A DNA stretch of 64,000 nt from Tyzzerella sp. GTDB lineage: Bacteria; Bacillota; Clostridia; Lachnospirales; Lachnospiraceae. Positions within the stretch are counted from its first letter, which is position 1. The number at the start of each line of letters is the position of its first letter. The DNA is taken from NCBI GenBank assembly GCA_017416155.1, contig JAFQDE010000005.1, positions 62,001 to 126,000 on the forward strand, in the 5' to 3' direction. A model generated the notes under the pieces. It was not told where the DNA came from. It did no database searches and saw only the letters and a program-made list of their open reading frames with translations. Positions 8,584 through 17,622 of this stretch are shown piece after piece. A program made the position numbers and the translations under genes.

Positions 8584-9765
8584 TTATTTTACCACAATTG
8601 TCTCAACCGAATTGATTGCTTCTGCCATCAGTTCATCAATCTTTTCTGTCAGATTCTCTTCTGAGCGGCGAATAATATTAATATTCGGTTTTGTCACCGG
8701 ATGTTTTGCAACGAAGATTGTACAACAATCCTCGAATGGCTGAATAGAAGTCTCAAATGTGTTAATCTTTTCAGAGATTGTAATAATCTCCTGCTTATCA
8801 AAACCAATCAACGGACGATATACCGGCAAGGTACAGACATCATTGGTAGCCGCAAGACTCTGCATAGTTTGGCTCGCCACTTGTCCAATGCTCTCTCCTG
8901 TAATCAATCCTAAACATCCGCTCTCTTTTGCAAAATATTCTGCAATCTTCATCATATAACGTCTCATGATGATAGTAAGTTCCTCATGTGGACATTTTTC
9001 ATAGATATATAACTGAATATCTGTGAAATTTACCACATTCAACTTAATTGGTCCTGAATATTTAGAAACTATTTTTGCCAGATCCACAACCTTCTGTTTT
9101 GCTCGCTCGCTTGTATACGGCGGTGCATGGAAATAAGTTGCTTCTAATTGTACCCCACGTTTTGCAATCATATATCCGGCTACCGGACTGTCGATTCCTC
9201 CGGACAAAAGAAGCATTGCCTTTCCGTTTGTTCCGACCGGCATTCCACCCGGTCCCGGAATAATCTCAGAATAGATATAAATCAAATCGCGCACTTCGAT
9301 ATTCAGCATGATGGCAGGCTTGTGCACATCTACTCGAATCTCCGGAAATGCATCTAAAATGGCTTCGCCCAAGTCACAGTTGATTTCCATAGATGTCTTT
9401 GGATAGCTCTTTTTTCCTCTTCTTGCTTCTACCTTAAAAGTTGTATTCTTATCTGAATACATCTCATCCATATAATTTACAACTACTTTCTTTAGTTCAT
9501 CAAATCCATTATCTTCTACAACTACAACTGGACAAATTCCGACAATACCGAACACTCTCTTTAGTGCATCTACTGTCTCGTCATAATCATAGTATCCTTC
9601 ACATTCCACATAGATTCTCGCCTGAGACTTGTGAACGTGGAAGGTTCCGTCTACGTCTTTTAGTGAAAAGCGAATCTGATTCATCAGGGCATCTTCGAAC
9701 ATATATCGATTCTTACCCTTGAGACCAATTTCACCGTATTTTATCAAAAAAGTCTGAAATGTCAC
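8584..9765 (-). CDS. thiI: tRNA uracil 4-sulfurtransferase ThiI
   Basis: 393 aa enzyme that adenylates and thiolates U8 of tRNA to 4-thiouridine. Order: NFLD and THUMP domains (residues about 1-165), then the PP-loop ATP site LLLSGGIDSPVAGYM (about 180-195), then the AANH-like domain with GESIGQVASQT and RPLIGFDKQEI. No C-terminal rhodanese domain is present, so sulfur probably comes directly from the cysteine desulfurase encoded 13 bases upstream. That pairing is standard in Firmicutes. The start is a GTG (9763-9765) with AGGAGGAAAGG before it. Confidence 0.95.
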   Translation of the reverse strand: MTFQTFLIKYGEIGLKGKNRYMFEDALMNQIRFSLKDVDGTFHVHKSQARIYVECEGYYDYDETVDALKRVFGIVGICPVVVVEDNGFDELKKVVVNYMDEMYSDKNTTFKVEARRGKKSYPKTSMEINCDLGEAILDAFPEIRVDVHKPAIMLNIEVRDLIYIYSEIIPGPGGMPVGTNGKAMLLLSGGIDSPVAGYMIAKRGVQLEATYFHAPPYTSERAKQKVVDLAKIVSKYSGPIKLNVVNFTDIQLYIYEKCPHEELTIIMRRYMMKIAEYFAKESGCLGLITGESIGQVASQTMQSLAATNDVCTLPVYRPLIGFDKQEIITISEKINTFETSIQPFEDCCTIFVAKHPVTKPNINIIRRSEENLTEKIDELMAEAINSVETIVVK

Positions 9766-9778
9766 TTTGCCTTTCCTC

Positions 9779-10933
9779 CTAATATCTTGTGTATCTCCTC
9801 AGCATCGGTACACAATTATATAATGTTTTGAGTGTATAGTCAATTTCTTCTTTTGTTGTAAATTCTGACATACTAAATCGCAATGTAGAATCCAAATACT
9901 CTGAACGCACACCGATTCCACGAAGCACCCCACTGATTGCCGGATGATTCGATGCACATGCAGAGCCTGCAGATACATAGATTCCTTTATCCTCTAACGT
10001 ATGAAGCAACACTTCACTTCGAATTCCGGCAAAACCGACGCTGATGATGTGAGGTGCACTGGTTTCATCCGTGCGACCGTGAACCACTGTCTTTTCGATC
10101 TCTCGAATTCCTTCTATGAAATATCTTTTAAGTTCACGCATCTTCTCAATCTTGGCATCAAAGTCTGTGTAAATTTCTTTCGCAGCAAGACCAATCCCTG
10201 CAATACCCGGAACATTTTCTGTCCCAGAGCGCACATTCTTTTGTTGCTCACCACCAAACACGATTGGCTTAATCTTCACTCTCTCATTAATATAGAGTAC
10301 TCCTGTTCCTTTCGGTCCGTGAATCTTATGTCCGCTGATTGATAGCAAATCGATACCCATTCTCTTCGGGTGGATGCGATATTTACCAAATCCTTGAACT
10401 GCATCCACATGGAACAGAATTCTTGGATTGTAGTGCTTAATAATCTGAGCCGCCTCTTCAATTGGTTGTACTGCACCTATCTCGTTGTTCACATGCATAA
10501 TGGATACTAAGATAGTATCTTCGCACAATGCTCGTTTGAGCGCCTCTAACTTCACACAACCATTCCTATCTACCGGCAGATAAGTTACGCGGAATCCTTC
10601 ACTCTCTAAATACTGCATCGTATTTAAAATTGCAGGATGCTCGATGGTTGTCGTAATGAGATGTCTTCCTGCACGACTGTTTGCCTTGGCACATCCAATG
10701 AGTGCAAGATTATCACTCTCCGTTCCTCCGGAAGTGAAAAAGATTTCTTTTTCTTGCACCTTGAGAAGCTTTGCAAATGTTTCTTTCGATTCACGCACAT
10801 ATTTCTCTGCTTCTACACCTTTTTTGTGCATAGATGACGGATTGCCATAATCATCACACATGACTTTTCCGACAAGTTCGCGAACGCTTGTATAACATCT
10901 TGTCGTTGCCGAATTGTCCAAATAAACTTCCAT
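9779..10933 (-). CDS. iscS: cysteine desulfurase (IscS/NifS family)
   Basis: 384 aa PLP enzyme releasing sulfur from cysteine as a persulfide. Landmarks: N-terminal YLDNSATT, His99 in TIEHPA stacking on PLP, Asp177 in HVDAVQ, the Schiff-base Lys203 in SISGHKIHGPKG and catalytic Cys326 in SAGSACAS. Directly upstream of thiI, so it is most likely the dedicated sulfur donor for 4-thiouridine (NifZ-like role in B. subtilis). No iscU or other cluster assembly gene is nearby. AGGAG precedes the ATG. Confidence 0.95.
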   Translation of the reverse strand: MEVYLDNSATTRCYTSVRELVGKVMCDDYGNPSSMHKKGVEAEKYVRESKETFAKLLKVQEKEIFFTSGGTESDNLALIGCAKANSRAGRHLITTTIEHPAILNTMQYLESEGFRVTYLPVDRNGCVKLEALKRALCEDTILVSIMHVNNEIGAVQPIEEAAQIIKHYNPRILFHVDAVQGFGKYRIHPKRMGIDLLSISGHKIHGPKGTGVLYINERVKIKPIVFGGEQQKNVRSGTENVPGIAGIGLAAKEIYTDFDAKIEKMRELKRYFIEGIREIEKTVVHGRTDETSAPHIISVGFAGIRSEVLLHTLEDKGIYVSAGSACASNHPAISGVLRGIGVRSEYLDSTLRFSMSEFTTKEEIDYTLKTLYNCVPMLRRYTRY

Positions 10934-10958
10934 ATCATTCTCCTATTTTTATTCTTAC

Positions 10959-11711
10959 TTATAAGTTATGTGTTTTGCTTTCTAAATGATACATCAAAAT
11001 AGAAAGTGTCGTAAGTCCCGCTGTCTCCGTGCGAAGAATGCGTTTGCCAAGTGTAATTGCTTTTGCTCCATGTTCCATAGCATACTCCACTTCCTGCGTC
11101 TCAAAGCCACCCTCCGGTCCAATAAATATAGCAACAGACTGTCCCGGCAGTATGCTTTCTATAATCTGTCTGGTCTCTTCCATTCCTTCTGCCAACTCAT
11201 AAGGAATCAGAAGCACATCCAGACTCTCTGCATACTGAATTGCCTCTTTGTAAGACATAACCGGTCTCACTTGCGGAACTACATTTCTTCCTGACTGCTT
11301 TGCACCGCCTTCGGAAATGGCATTCCAACGTTCTACTTTTTTCGCTGACTTCTTGTCATCCAACTTCACGACTGCACGCTTTGTTGCCACCGGAACAATC
11401 TCATACACACCAAGCTCCACTGCCTTTTGTACAATCAACTCCATTTTATCGCTCTTTGGCAAACCCTGAAACAGATATATCCTAGAAGGTAGCTCTGTGT
11501 CTGACTTGAGTTCTTCCTTAATGTGCAGACAGATCTCATCGGATGTCAAAGACGCAATCTCACACAGATATTTTTTATTATTGCCATCACTAATCTGCAG
11601 TTCTTCTCCGTTTTTCATACGAAGCACATTCTTGATATGATTCACATCAGAACCGACAATCTGAATCTCTTCGCCTTTCACCTGCTCCGGTGTTACAAAA
11701 AAATGATACAT
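10959..11711 (-). CDS. rsmE: 16S rRNA (uracil(1498)-N(3))-methyltransferase RsmE
   Basis: 250 aa SPOUT methyltransferase acting on U1498 of 16S rRNA in the 30S subunit. N-terminal PUA-like domain (MYHFFVTPEQV ... HIKNVLRMKNGEEL), then the SPOUT knot with IYLFQGLPKSDKMELIVQKA, a GGAKQSGR stretch, and the SAM-binding knot FIGPEGGFETQE with LGKRILRTETA near the end. Directly downstream of prmA (10-base gap), the normal partner; both modify the ribosome. AGGAG lies before the ATG. Confidence 0.95.
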   Translation of the reverse strand: MYHFFVTPEQVKGEEIQIVGSDVNHIKNVLRMKNGEELQISDGNNKKYLCEIASLTSDEICLHIKEELKSDTELPSRIYLFQGLPKSDKMELIVQKAVELGVYEIVPVATKRAVVKLDDKKSAKKVERWNAISEGGAKQSGRNVVPQVRPVMSYKEAIQYAESLDVLLIPYELAEGMEETRQIIESILPGQSVAIFIGPEGGFETQEVEYAMEHGAKAITLGKRILRTETAGLTTLSILMYHLESKTHNL

Positions 11712-11721
11712 GAATTCGCTC

Positions 11722-12675
11722 CTAATTCTTTCTGGCTGTCACAGACACCCATTCTCCTTGATATGTCACTTCCAATACTTCAAGACCTGCTTCTTTCACG
11801 CAGTTGACAACAGTCTCTTCCTTGTCATCAATGATACCGCTCGTAATATAGATTCCACCCGGTTTTAATTGATGTAAGATTACCGGTGTCAACGGTACAA
11901 GCACATCTGCCAAAATATTGGCAACTACGATATCATACTTTTCGTAGCCAACCTTGTCCTGAATCTCTTTATCGTCAATGATATTGCCAATCATCACTTC
12001 ATACTGGTCTCTGGTGATGCCGTTTACCTCCATATTCTCATATGTGGCATCGATGGCACATGGGTCTAAATCAGTTCCCACAGAATATTTTGCACCGAAC
12101 TTCAGTGCAAGCATGCCGAGAATACCGCTTCCACATCCAACGTCTAAAATCGTTGTATTCTCTGTCACAAACTTACGAATCTGGCGAATACAAAGTTGTG
12201 TCGTCTCATGCATTCCGGTACCGAAAGCTGTACTCGGATCGATGTGAATAATCATTTTATCCTCATCCTCCGGCTTCACTTCCTCCCATGATGGAATAAT
12301 CAGCACATCATCCACATAGAACTGGTGGAAATATTGTTTCCAGTTGTTCACCCAGTCTACATCCTCCGTCTGTGATTCCTCAATCGTACACTCACCCACA
12401 TTTGCATAGGCACGCATATCCTCCAATTCTTGTCTTACATTTGCAAGAATACTGTCCTTGTCTTCCTCTTCTTCCAAGTAGAAGCTGATATATGCAACTC
12501 CGTCATCTTCAGCAATCTCCGGCAAAATGTCCACAAACATCTGCTCCTTGTCTGACTGCGTCAGTGGAATCTTATCTTCTATCTCAATCCCTTGTATCCC
12601 CAGGTCCATCAGCATACTGCTGACCAAATCTTCGCTCTCCGTCAAAGTCTTTAATCTGAATTTATTCCATTTCAT
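11722..12675 (-). CDS. prmA: ribosomal protein L11 methyltransferase PrmA
   Basis: 317 aa SAM-dependent enzyme that trimethylates L11. The N-terminal half binds substrate; the catalytic half has DPSTAFGTGMHETT, the SAM loop ILDVGCGSGILGM and the NILADVLVPL motif in place of NPPY. The frame opens with GTG at 12678 then ATG at 12675; I take the ATG, with GAGGTG upstream, though the GTG is 3 bases nearer that site and cannot be excluded. Followed by rsmE. Confidence 0.93.
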   Translation of the reverse strand: MKWNKFRLKTLTESEDLVSSMLMDLGIQGIEIEDKIPLTQSDKEQMFVDILPEIAEDDGVAYISFYLEEEEDKDSILANVRQELEDMRAYANVGECTIEESQTEDVDWVNNWKQYFHQFYVDDVLIIPSWEEVKPEDEDKMIIHIDPSTAFGTGMHETTQLCIRQIRKFVTENTTILDVGCGSGILGMLALKFGAKYSVGTDLDPCAIDATYENMEVNGITRDQYEVMIGNIIDDKEIQDKVGYEKYDIVVANILADVLVPLTPVILHQLKPGGIYITSGIIDDKEETVVNCVKEAGLEVLEVTYQGEWVSVTARKN

Positions 12676-12693
12676 CACTCAATCACCTCGTTT

Positions 12694-13881
12694 TTAACCT
12701 TCTAAGAGTATAACAGATAATACCACTTTCATCAATTCTTCTGTGGCAAACATTGGCATTTTTTCACAGATTTTTTCCAGACGAATTAGGTTTACATCGG
12801 AATGCTCAATTTCCCTGGATACCTTGTGCGCAATATCCACAACATCATGAAAACTAAACATTTCCTCTTGCACCATCCATCTTGCAATAGAAAGTTCCTG
12901 AATGAGAATCGTAGATACTACCGCCGTCTGCATCTTGCCTAGAATATTATCGTCATAGACAGCTCCACAGAAATATGTGAAGACAAAATATACCATCAGT
13001 TGCTCTAAATAATTGGACCAGTTCTCATATTGACTGCTCTTTAGACCAATTGACTTATGAAATGCACGTCGGTTACTCTCGTAGTTGTTCTGACCGTCAG
13101 CATACAAAGTAAACTCTGCTTTTTTTACGTATTCCGTCCACTCTTCTTTCAAAACCTCGAGTTTGCTGAACACTCGAAACATTTTTCTCATGGTAGCACA
13201 ATACTCATTTGCGCCCATTCTGTATTTGGCAATCCCCTTTTCAAACTCCAACGTTGCTTCCATTTGGCCAAATGACTCAAGAAGATCATCCATTCGGAAT
13301 ATTTCTCCATCATCCAGAGCATCCTGCATTTTTTGTGCAAGTTCCAGAACCATTCCGATTCGCATCATGATGTCTATCTCGCGATTCTGAAGCACCTTGA
13401 GCATCTTCTCCCGCGCATCTGCCAATTTCGTATAGAGGAGATAATCAAAATCTTCGTAATCTTCATCCTCCACATCGTCCTCAAAAGAAAAGAACTGTAC
13501 CGGCTGCTTACATCCTAAAATCAACTTCGCTGCTTCAATGCAGGACAAAGACAGCGAGCCCTCTCGCACCCCTTCAAATTCCTCCATATGTCTCGGATAA
13601 TCACGGCAGGTGTTGCAAAGCATATGCTCCCCCGCCTCTAAATGGAGGTCACAAAGATTGTCCTCATTCAGAAATGCACATCTCTTCTCATATTGACAGA
13701 ACGAACCGTTCTCCCAATCAATCGAATTGCGCAGACGATTGCCGAATGCACCTTCCATGTTCTTGTATTTTGCCAATGTATCTTCATCTATCATAATGGC
13801 CCATCCTGCACAGCAAGTATCCTCACACTCTGCTGCTACGCATTTGAAATCCTCAAAATAATGTGGTATCGTGTATTTCAT
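12694..13881 (-). CDS. fliB: FliB-like protein (flagellin lysine-N-methylase family)
   Basis: 395 aa, beginning MKYTIPHYFEDFKCVAAECE. The N-terminal third has the cysteine pattern of the FliB/YkgJ type: CVAAECEDTCCAGW, CQYEKRCAFLNEDNLCDLH, CNTCRDYPRH and LSCIEAA, which probably hold a metal or Fe-S cluster. The rest is helical. FliB methylates flagellin lysines in Salmonella, but no flagellar gene is in the window, so the substrate here is open. The start overlaps the end of the radical SAM gene by 29 bases, pointing to coupled translation. The gap to prmA is 18 bases. Confidence 0.8.
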   Translation of the reverse strand: MKYTIPHYFEDFKCVAAECEDTCCAGWAIMIDEDTLAKYKNMEGAFGNRLRNSIDWENGSFCQYEKRCAFLNEDNLCDLHLEAGEHMLCNTCRDYPRHMEEFEGVREGSLSLSCIEAAKLILGCKQPVQFFSFEDDVEDEDYEDFDYLLYTKLADAREKMLKVLQNREIDIMMRIGMVLELAQKMQDALDDGEIFRMDDLLESFGQMEATLEFEKGIAKYRMGANEYCATMRKMFRVFSKLEVLKEEWTEYVKKAEFTLYADGQNNYESNRRAFHKSIGLKSSQYENWSNYLEQLMVYFVFTYFCGAVYDDNILGKMQTAVVSTILIQELSIARWMVQEEMFSFHDVVDIAHKVSREIEHSDVNLIRLEKICEKMPMFATEELMKVVLSVILLEG

Positions 13882-14788
13882 TTAGTTTCCACCCTTCATT
13901 ATCAAACGCCGGAATAAAACTCTCCTCCGCCGTTTCTCCTTCTTGTATAAACCCATGTTCCACGCCAAGCTCAATTGCATAGTTGACAAGCTCCTCATAT
14001 TCCGCCTCAGTTACTTTCCGATTAATCTCCGGAAAATCCTTCACTTGTGGCAGTGGCGTGTATTGATTCATGAGACTTAGGTACACCTTATCTCCGTAAG
14101 ACTCATAGACATATTGTACTACACTTTTCGCATTTTTCAAATGCCCCGGAAGCAGTAAATGTCTGACAATCACACCTTTTTGCATCATTCCCTGCTCATT
14201 GAACTCAGCCTCCGGACACTGCCGCACCATCTCCGCTAAAGCAAGCTTTGCTACCTCCGGATAATCCGGTGCTTTCGAATATCGTTTTGCCGGTTCTACT
14301 TCCATATATTTAAAATCCGTGAGATAGATATCCACAATACCATCAAGCATTTGCAAGGTTTCCACCTTCTCATAACCACTGCAATTATACACGATTGGAA
14401 GTCCAAGTCCCTTCCTCCTTGCTATCTGAATTGCCTCGATGATTTGTGGAGTATAATGTGTCGGTGTTACCAGATTAATATTAGCTGCCCCCTTTTCCTG
14501 CAATTCCAAAAAAATATCCGAGAGGCGTTCTAGCGTAATCAATTCGCCTTGTTTAGCGTGTGCCAACACATAGTTTTGACAGTAGACACAGCGTAGCGGG
14601 CATCCGCTAAAAAACACTGTGCCGGAACCTGTCTCTCCTGAAATACAAGGCTCTTCCCACATATGGAGCGCTGCTCTTGCACCGAGGATCCATTTTCCAC
14701 TTACACCACATATTCCGTTTTCACCACTTGTACGGTCTGCATTACATTCTCTAGGGCAGATCATGCAGCCTTTTGTCTTTATTTCCAT
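13853..14788 (-). CDS. radical SAM protein, PflA-like activating enzyme family
   Basis: 311 aa. The radical SAM cluster motif is GCPLRCVYCQN (CxxxCxxC), preceded by an N-terminal Cys-rich patch (CMICPRECNADR ... GICG) that may hold a second cluster. The GTVFFSGCPLRCVYC context and NLVTPTHYTPQIIEA are typical of the PflA-related uncharacterised group often labelled pyruvate formate-lyase activating enzyme-like; no glycyl radical enzyme is nearby, so that name is not safe. Coupled to the FliB-like gene by a 29-base overlap. Its ATG sits only 14 bases past a terminator stem, so its promoter must overlap that stem or it depends on read-through. Confidence 0.85.
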   Translation of the reverse strand: MEIKTKGCMICPRECNADRTSGENGICGVSGKWILGARAALHMWEEPCISGETGSGTVFFSGCPLRCVYCQNYVLAHAKQGELITLERLSDIFLELQEKGAANINLVTPTHYTPQIIEAIQIARRKGLGLPIVYNCSGYEKVETLQMLDGIVDIYLTDFKYMEVEPAKRYSKAPDYPEVAKLALAEMVRQCPEAEFNEQGMMQKGVIVRHLLLPGHLKNAKSVVQYVYESYGDKVYLSLMNQYTPLPQVKDFPEINRKVTEAEYEELVNYAIELGVEHGFIQEGETAEESFIPAFDNEGWKLNEIHDTTLF

Positions 14789-14802
14789 CTTTTTCTCCGC
14801 TA

Positions 14803-14835
14803 AAAAACGGCAATGTTCATTGCATTGCCGTTTTT
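14803..14835 (-). terminator. terminator after degV
   Basis: 13-bp perfect stem 14803-14815 against 14823-14835 with a 7-base loop; read on the minus strand it ends in a U-run. It follows the degV stop and lies just before the radical SAM start, so it separates the two units or attenuates read-through. Confidence 0.88.
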
Positions 14836-14867
14836 ATTATTCATTGATTATTTTTTCATCTCATGAA

Positions 14868-15698
14868 TTAACATTCAATTCCGACAAGCATTCCACCCTG
14901 CTCTGCATAGAAGCTGCAAAGTCCTCTGGTTGTGCTTATCTTAACAACAGCATGAGCGAATTCCTGCTTAATCATCTCAGCAAGCTGCTTAGCCGCCTCT
15001 TCATTGAAGCAGTGGTCAATAATAACCTTTCCGCCCTTATATCCCAACTCTTTCATCTGATTCCACAAAGAAATAATTGCTTTCTTTTCACCGCGAGACT
15101 TCGCTTTTTGTTCCAAAGTCCCTACTGTGCTGGCAATACCTACAACATGAATTCCGAGCACACCTGCAATTTTCGCAACTGCCGGGCTTACACGACCGTT
15201 ATTTGCCAGATTGGTAAGAGATTTTAGCATAAACAACAAATGTGTTGACTTTTGGTATCCTGTCACTGCTTCACAAACCTCTTCGAATGATTTTCCTGCT
15301 GCCAAAAGGTCTTCTATCTTCTCTTTAATTAACTTCATCTCCGGTCCTGTGGAAAGAGAATCTATCACACAAACTTTTTTCTCAGGATTATCGGATTCAA
15401 AAGTCTCTTTTGCTACCATTGCAGAATTGTAGCTTCCTGATAAATTGCTGGTAATCGTGATACAAAAGATTCGATCAGCATCTCCAAATGCATCCAGCCA
15501 GTCCCCGACTCCCGGACATGCACTGCCTGATTTACCGTGATATGCTGCCAAATCCTCTGTCATCTCTTTGATATCCAGATTCTCATTATCTACATATTCT
15601 TTCTCGTTTGTCATAATTTTCAAAGGAACAGATACAACACTGTTGTCTTCAGTTGTAAATAAATCCGCACTTGAATCAACTACTATTCTAAATTTCAT
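14868..15698 (-). CDS. DegV family fatty-acid-binding protein
   Basis: 276 aa. DegV proteins bind a fatty acid and, as FakB subunits, can present it to the kinase FakA. Start MKFRIVVDSSADL and the segments SACPGVGDW, ITITSNLSGSYNSA (Ser-rich lipid headgroup loop) and VIDSLSTGPEMKLI are diagnostic; LKSLTNLANNGRVSP is the usual distal motif. No fakA gene is in the window, and several DegV paralogues per genome are common. It lies 17 bases downstream of the ABC exporter genes but has its own terminator. Confidence 0.92.
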   Translation of the reverse strand: MKFRIVVDSSADLFTTEDNSVVSVPLKIMTNEKEYVDNENLDIKEMTEDLAAYHGKSGSACPGVGDWLDAFGDADRIFCITITSNLSGSYNSAMVAKETFESDNPEKKVCVIDSLSTGPEMKLIKEKIEDLLAAGKSFEEVCEAVTGYQKSTHLLFMLKSLTNLANNGRVSPAVAKIAGVLGIHVVGIASTVGTLEQKAKSRGEKKAIISLWNQMKELGYKGGKVIIDHCFNEEAAKQLAEMIKQEFAHAVVKISTTRGLCSFYAEQGGMLVGIEC

Positions 15699-15715
15699 TT
15701 TCTTTTTTCTCCCAT

Positions 15716-17620
15716 CTAAGCCTTCATGGCATTTCCTGTATATAATTGATAATACTTTCCTTGTTCCTCGATCAGTTGATCATGTGTTCCACGCTCAATA
15801 ATGCGCCCTTGTTCCAATACCATAATGCAATCAGCATTGCGAACTGTTGAAAGACGATGTGCAATGACAAATGTGGTTCTTCCCGCCATCAACTTATCCA
15901 TACCATCCTGTACAATACGTTCTGTTCTTGTATCAATGGAACTTGTCGCTTCATCTAGAATGAGTACCGGTGGGTCTGCAATTGCGGCACGTGCAATCGC
16001 AAGGAGCTGTCTCTGTCCCTGACTAAGGTTCGCGCCATCACCGACAAGCATCGTATCATACCCTTGCGGCAAACGTTTGATAAATCCATGAGCATTTGCT
16101 AGTTTCGCTGCTGCAATCACCTCTTCATCTGTCGCATCTAATTTTCCGAAACGAATATTGTCTCTGACTGTTCCCGTAAACAGATGTGTATCCTGCAATA
16201 CGATTCCCAGAGAGCGTCTAAGATCCGCTTTCTTAATCTTATTGATGTTAATTCCATCGTAACGAATCTTACCATCCTGAATATCATAAAAACGATTGAT
16301 TAGGTTTGTAATCGTCGTTTTTCCTGCACCTGTAGAACCAACAAAAGCGATTTTCTGCCCCGGTGTCGCATACATCTTAATGTCGTGAAGTACCATTTTC
16401 TCATCCGTGTAACCAAAATCCACACCGTCAAACACAATATCTCCTTTGACCTCTACAAAGTCCACACTGCCGTCTGCCTGATGTGTGTGCTTCCATGCCC
16501 AGCGTCCGGTTCTCTCCTTACATTCTGTAAGTTTGCCATCTTCCTCTTTTGCATTGACTAAAACCACGTAACCATCGTCTGTCTCTACTTTCTCATCTAG
16601 CAGATTGAACACACGCTCTGCACCTGCCAAGGCCATAACAATCGAGTTGAACTGTTGGCTAATCTGGTTTATCGGCATACTAAAACTCTTATTAAATGTA
16701 AGGAAACTTGCCAGTTTACCAAGTGTAAATCCCCAAACATTTCCAAGCGCGAGAGCTCCTCCCACAATCGCACAAAGTACATAGCTGATATTACCAATTT
16801 GTGCGTTAATCGGCCCTAAGACATTTGTAAACGTATGTGCCTTGTCCGCGCTCTCGAAGAGTTCGTCATTAAGTTCCTTGAATCGTCTCTTGTTTTCTTC
16901 CTCTCGGCAAAATACCTGTACAACTTTCTGCCCATTCATCATTTCTTCAATAAAGCCGTTAACTTTACCGAGATTTTGTTGTTGTTTTACAAAATATTTT
17001 CCACTGTTTCCCGCCGCATATTTCGTTGCCACAAGCATGATACATACCATGATTAGTGTGACAAATGTAAGCGGTACACTCAGAATAATCATACTTGTAA
17101 ACACGCTAACAATCGTAACAAAACTATTGACTACACTTGGAATGCTCTGACTGACCATCTGGCGAAGAGTATCGATATCATTGGTATACACTGACATGAT
17201 ATCTCCATGCGCATGTGTATCGAAATACTTAATCGGCAATTTCTCCATATGTTCGAAGAGTTCATTTCGGAGGTCACGAAGACATCCCTGTGTTACATAA
17301 GTCATAATCAAGTTCTGAAGATAAGATGCTACTACACCCAACAGATAAAAGCCTGCCACTCTCACGATTGCTATACCAAGTGGCCCAAAATCAGGAGATT
17401 CAACTCCCAGCATCGGTGTGATATAATCATCAATCAGACGTTGTGTAAACATTGTACCCTGTACACTTGCTAAAACGCTTACAAAAATCAATGCAATGAC
17501 AGACAAATAATGCCATTTGTATGTGCGGAAAACATAGTTCATGAGTCGCATAAACAGTTTTCCCGGATTTTTCACTTGAGGCTTCATTCCTCTCGGTGGT
17601 CTTCCCATAGGTCCTGCCAT
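15716..17620 (-). CDS. ABC exporter half-transporter, catalytically competent NBD
   Basis: 634 aa: Pro/Gly/Arg-rich N-terminus, six-helix ABC exporter transmembrane domain (about 30-330), then an ATPase domain. Walker A is GSTGAGKTT, Walker B LILDEATSSID with the catalytic Glu, and the switch His is present in VIAHRLSTV. The signature is altered to LSQGQ. Between the domains there is an insertion of about 30 residues rich in Lys/Glu (KEEDGKLTECKERTGRW). Starts 2 bases after its partner gene. Together they form an asymmetric heterodimeric multidrug-type exporter like BmrCD, LmrCD or TM287/288; substrate unknown. Confidence 0.92.
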   Translation of the reverse strand: MAGPMGRPPRGMKPQVKNPGKLFMRLMNYVFRTYKWHYLSVIALIFVSVLASVQGTMFTQRLIDDYITPMLGVESPDFGPLGIAIVRVAGFYLLGVVASYLQNLIMTYVTQGCLRDLRNELFEHMEKLPIKYFDTHAHGDIMSVYTNDIDTLRQMVSQSIPSVVNSFVTIVSVFTSMIILSVPLTFVTLIMVCIMLVATKYAAGNSGKYFVKQQQNLGKVNGFIEEMMNGQKVVQVFCREEENKRRFKELNDELFESADKAHTFTNVLGPINAQIGNISYVLCAIVGGALALGNVWGFTLGKLASFLTFNKSFSMPINQISQQFNSIVMALAGAERVFNLLDEKVETDDGYVVLVNAKEEDGKLTECKERTGRWAWKHTHQADGSVDFVEVKGDIVFDGVDFGYTDEKMVLHDIKMYATPGQKIAFVGSTGAGKTTITNLINRFYDIQDGKIRYDGININKIKKADLRRSLGIVLQDTHLFTGTVRDNIRFGKLDATDEEVIAAAKLANAHGFIKRLPQGYDTMLVGDGANLSQGQRQLLAIARAAIADPPVLILDEATSSIDTRTERIVQDGMDKLMAGRTTFVIAHRLSTVRNADCIMVLEQGRIIERGTHDQLIEEQGKYYQLYTGNAMKA

Positions 17621-17622
17621 AT

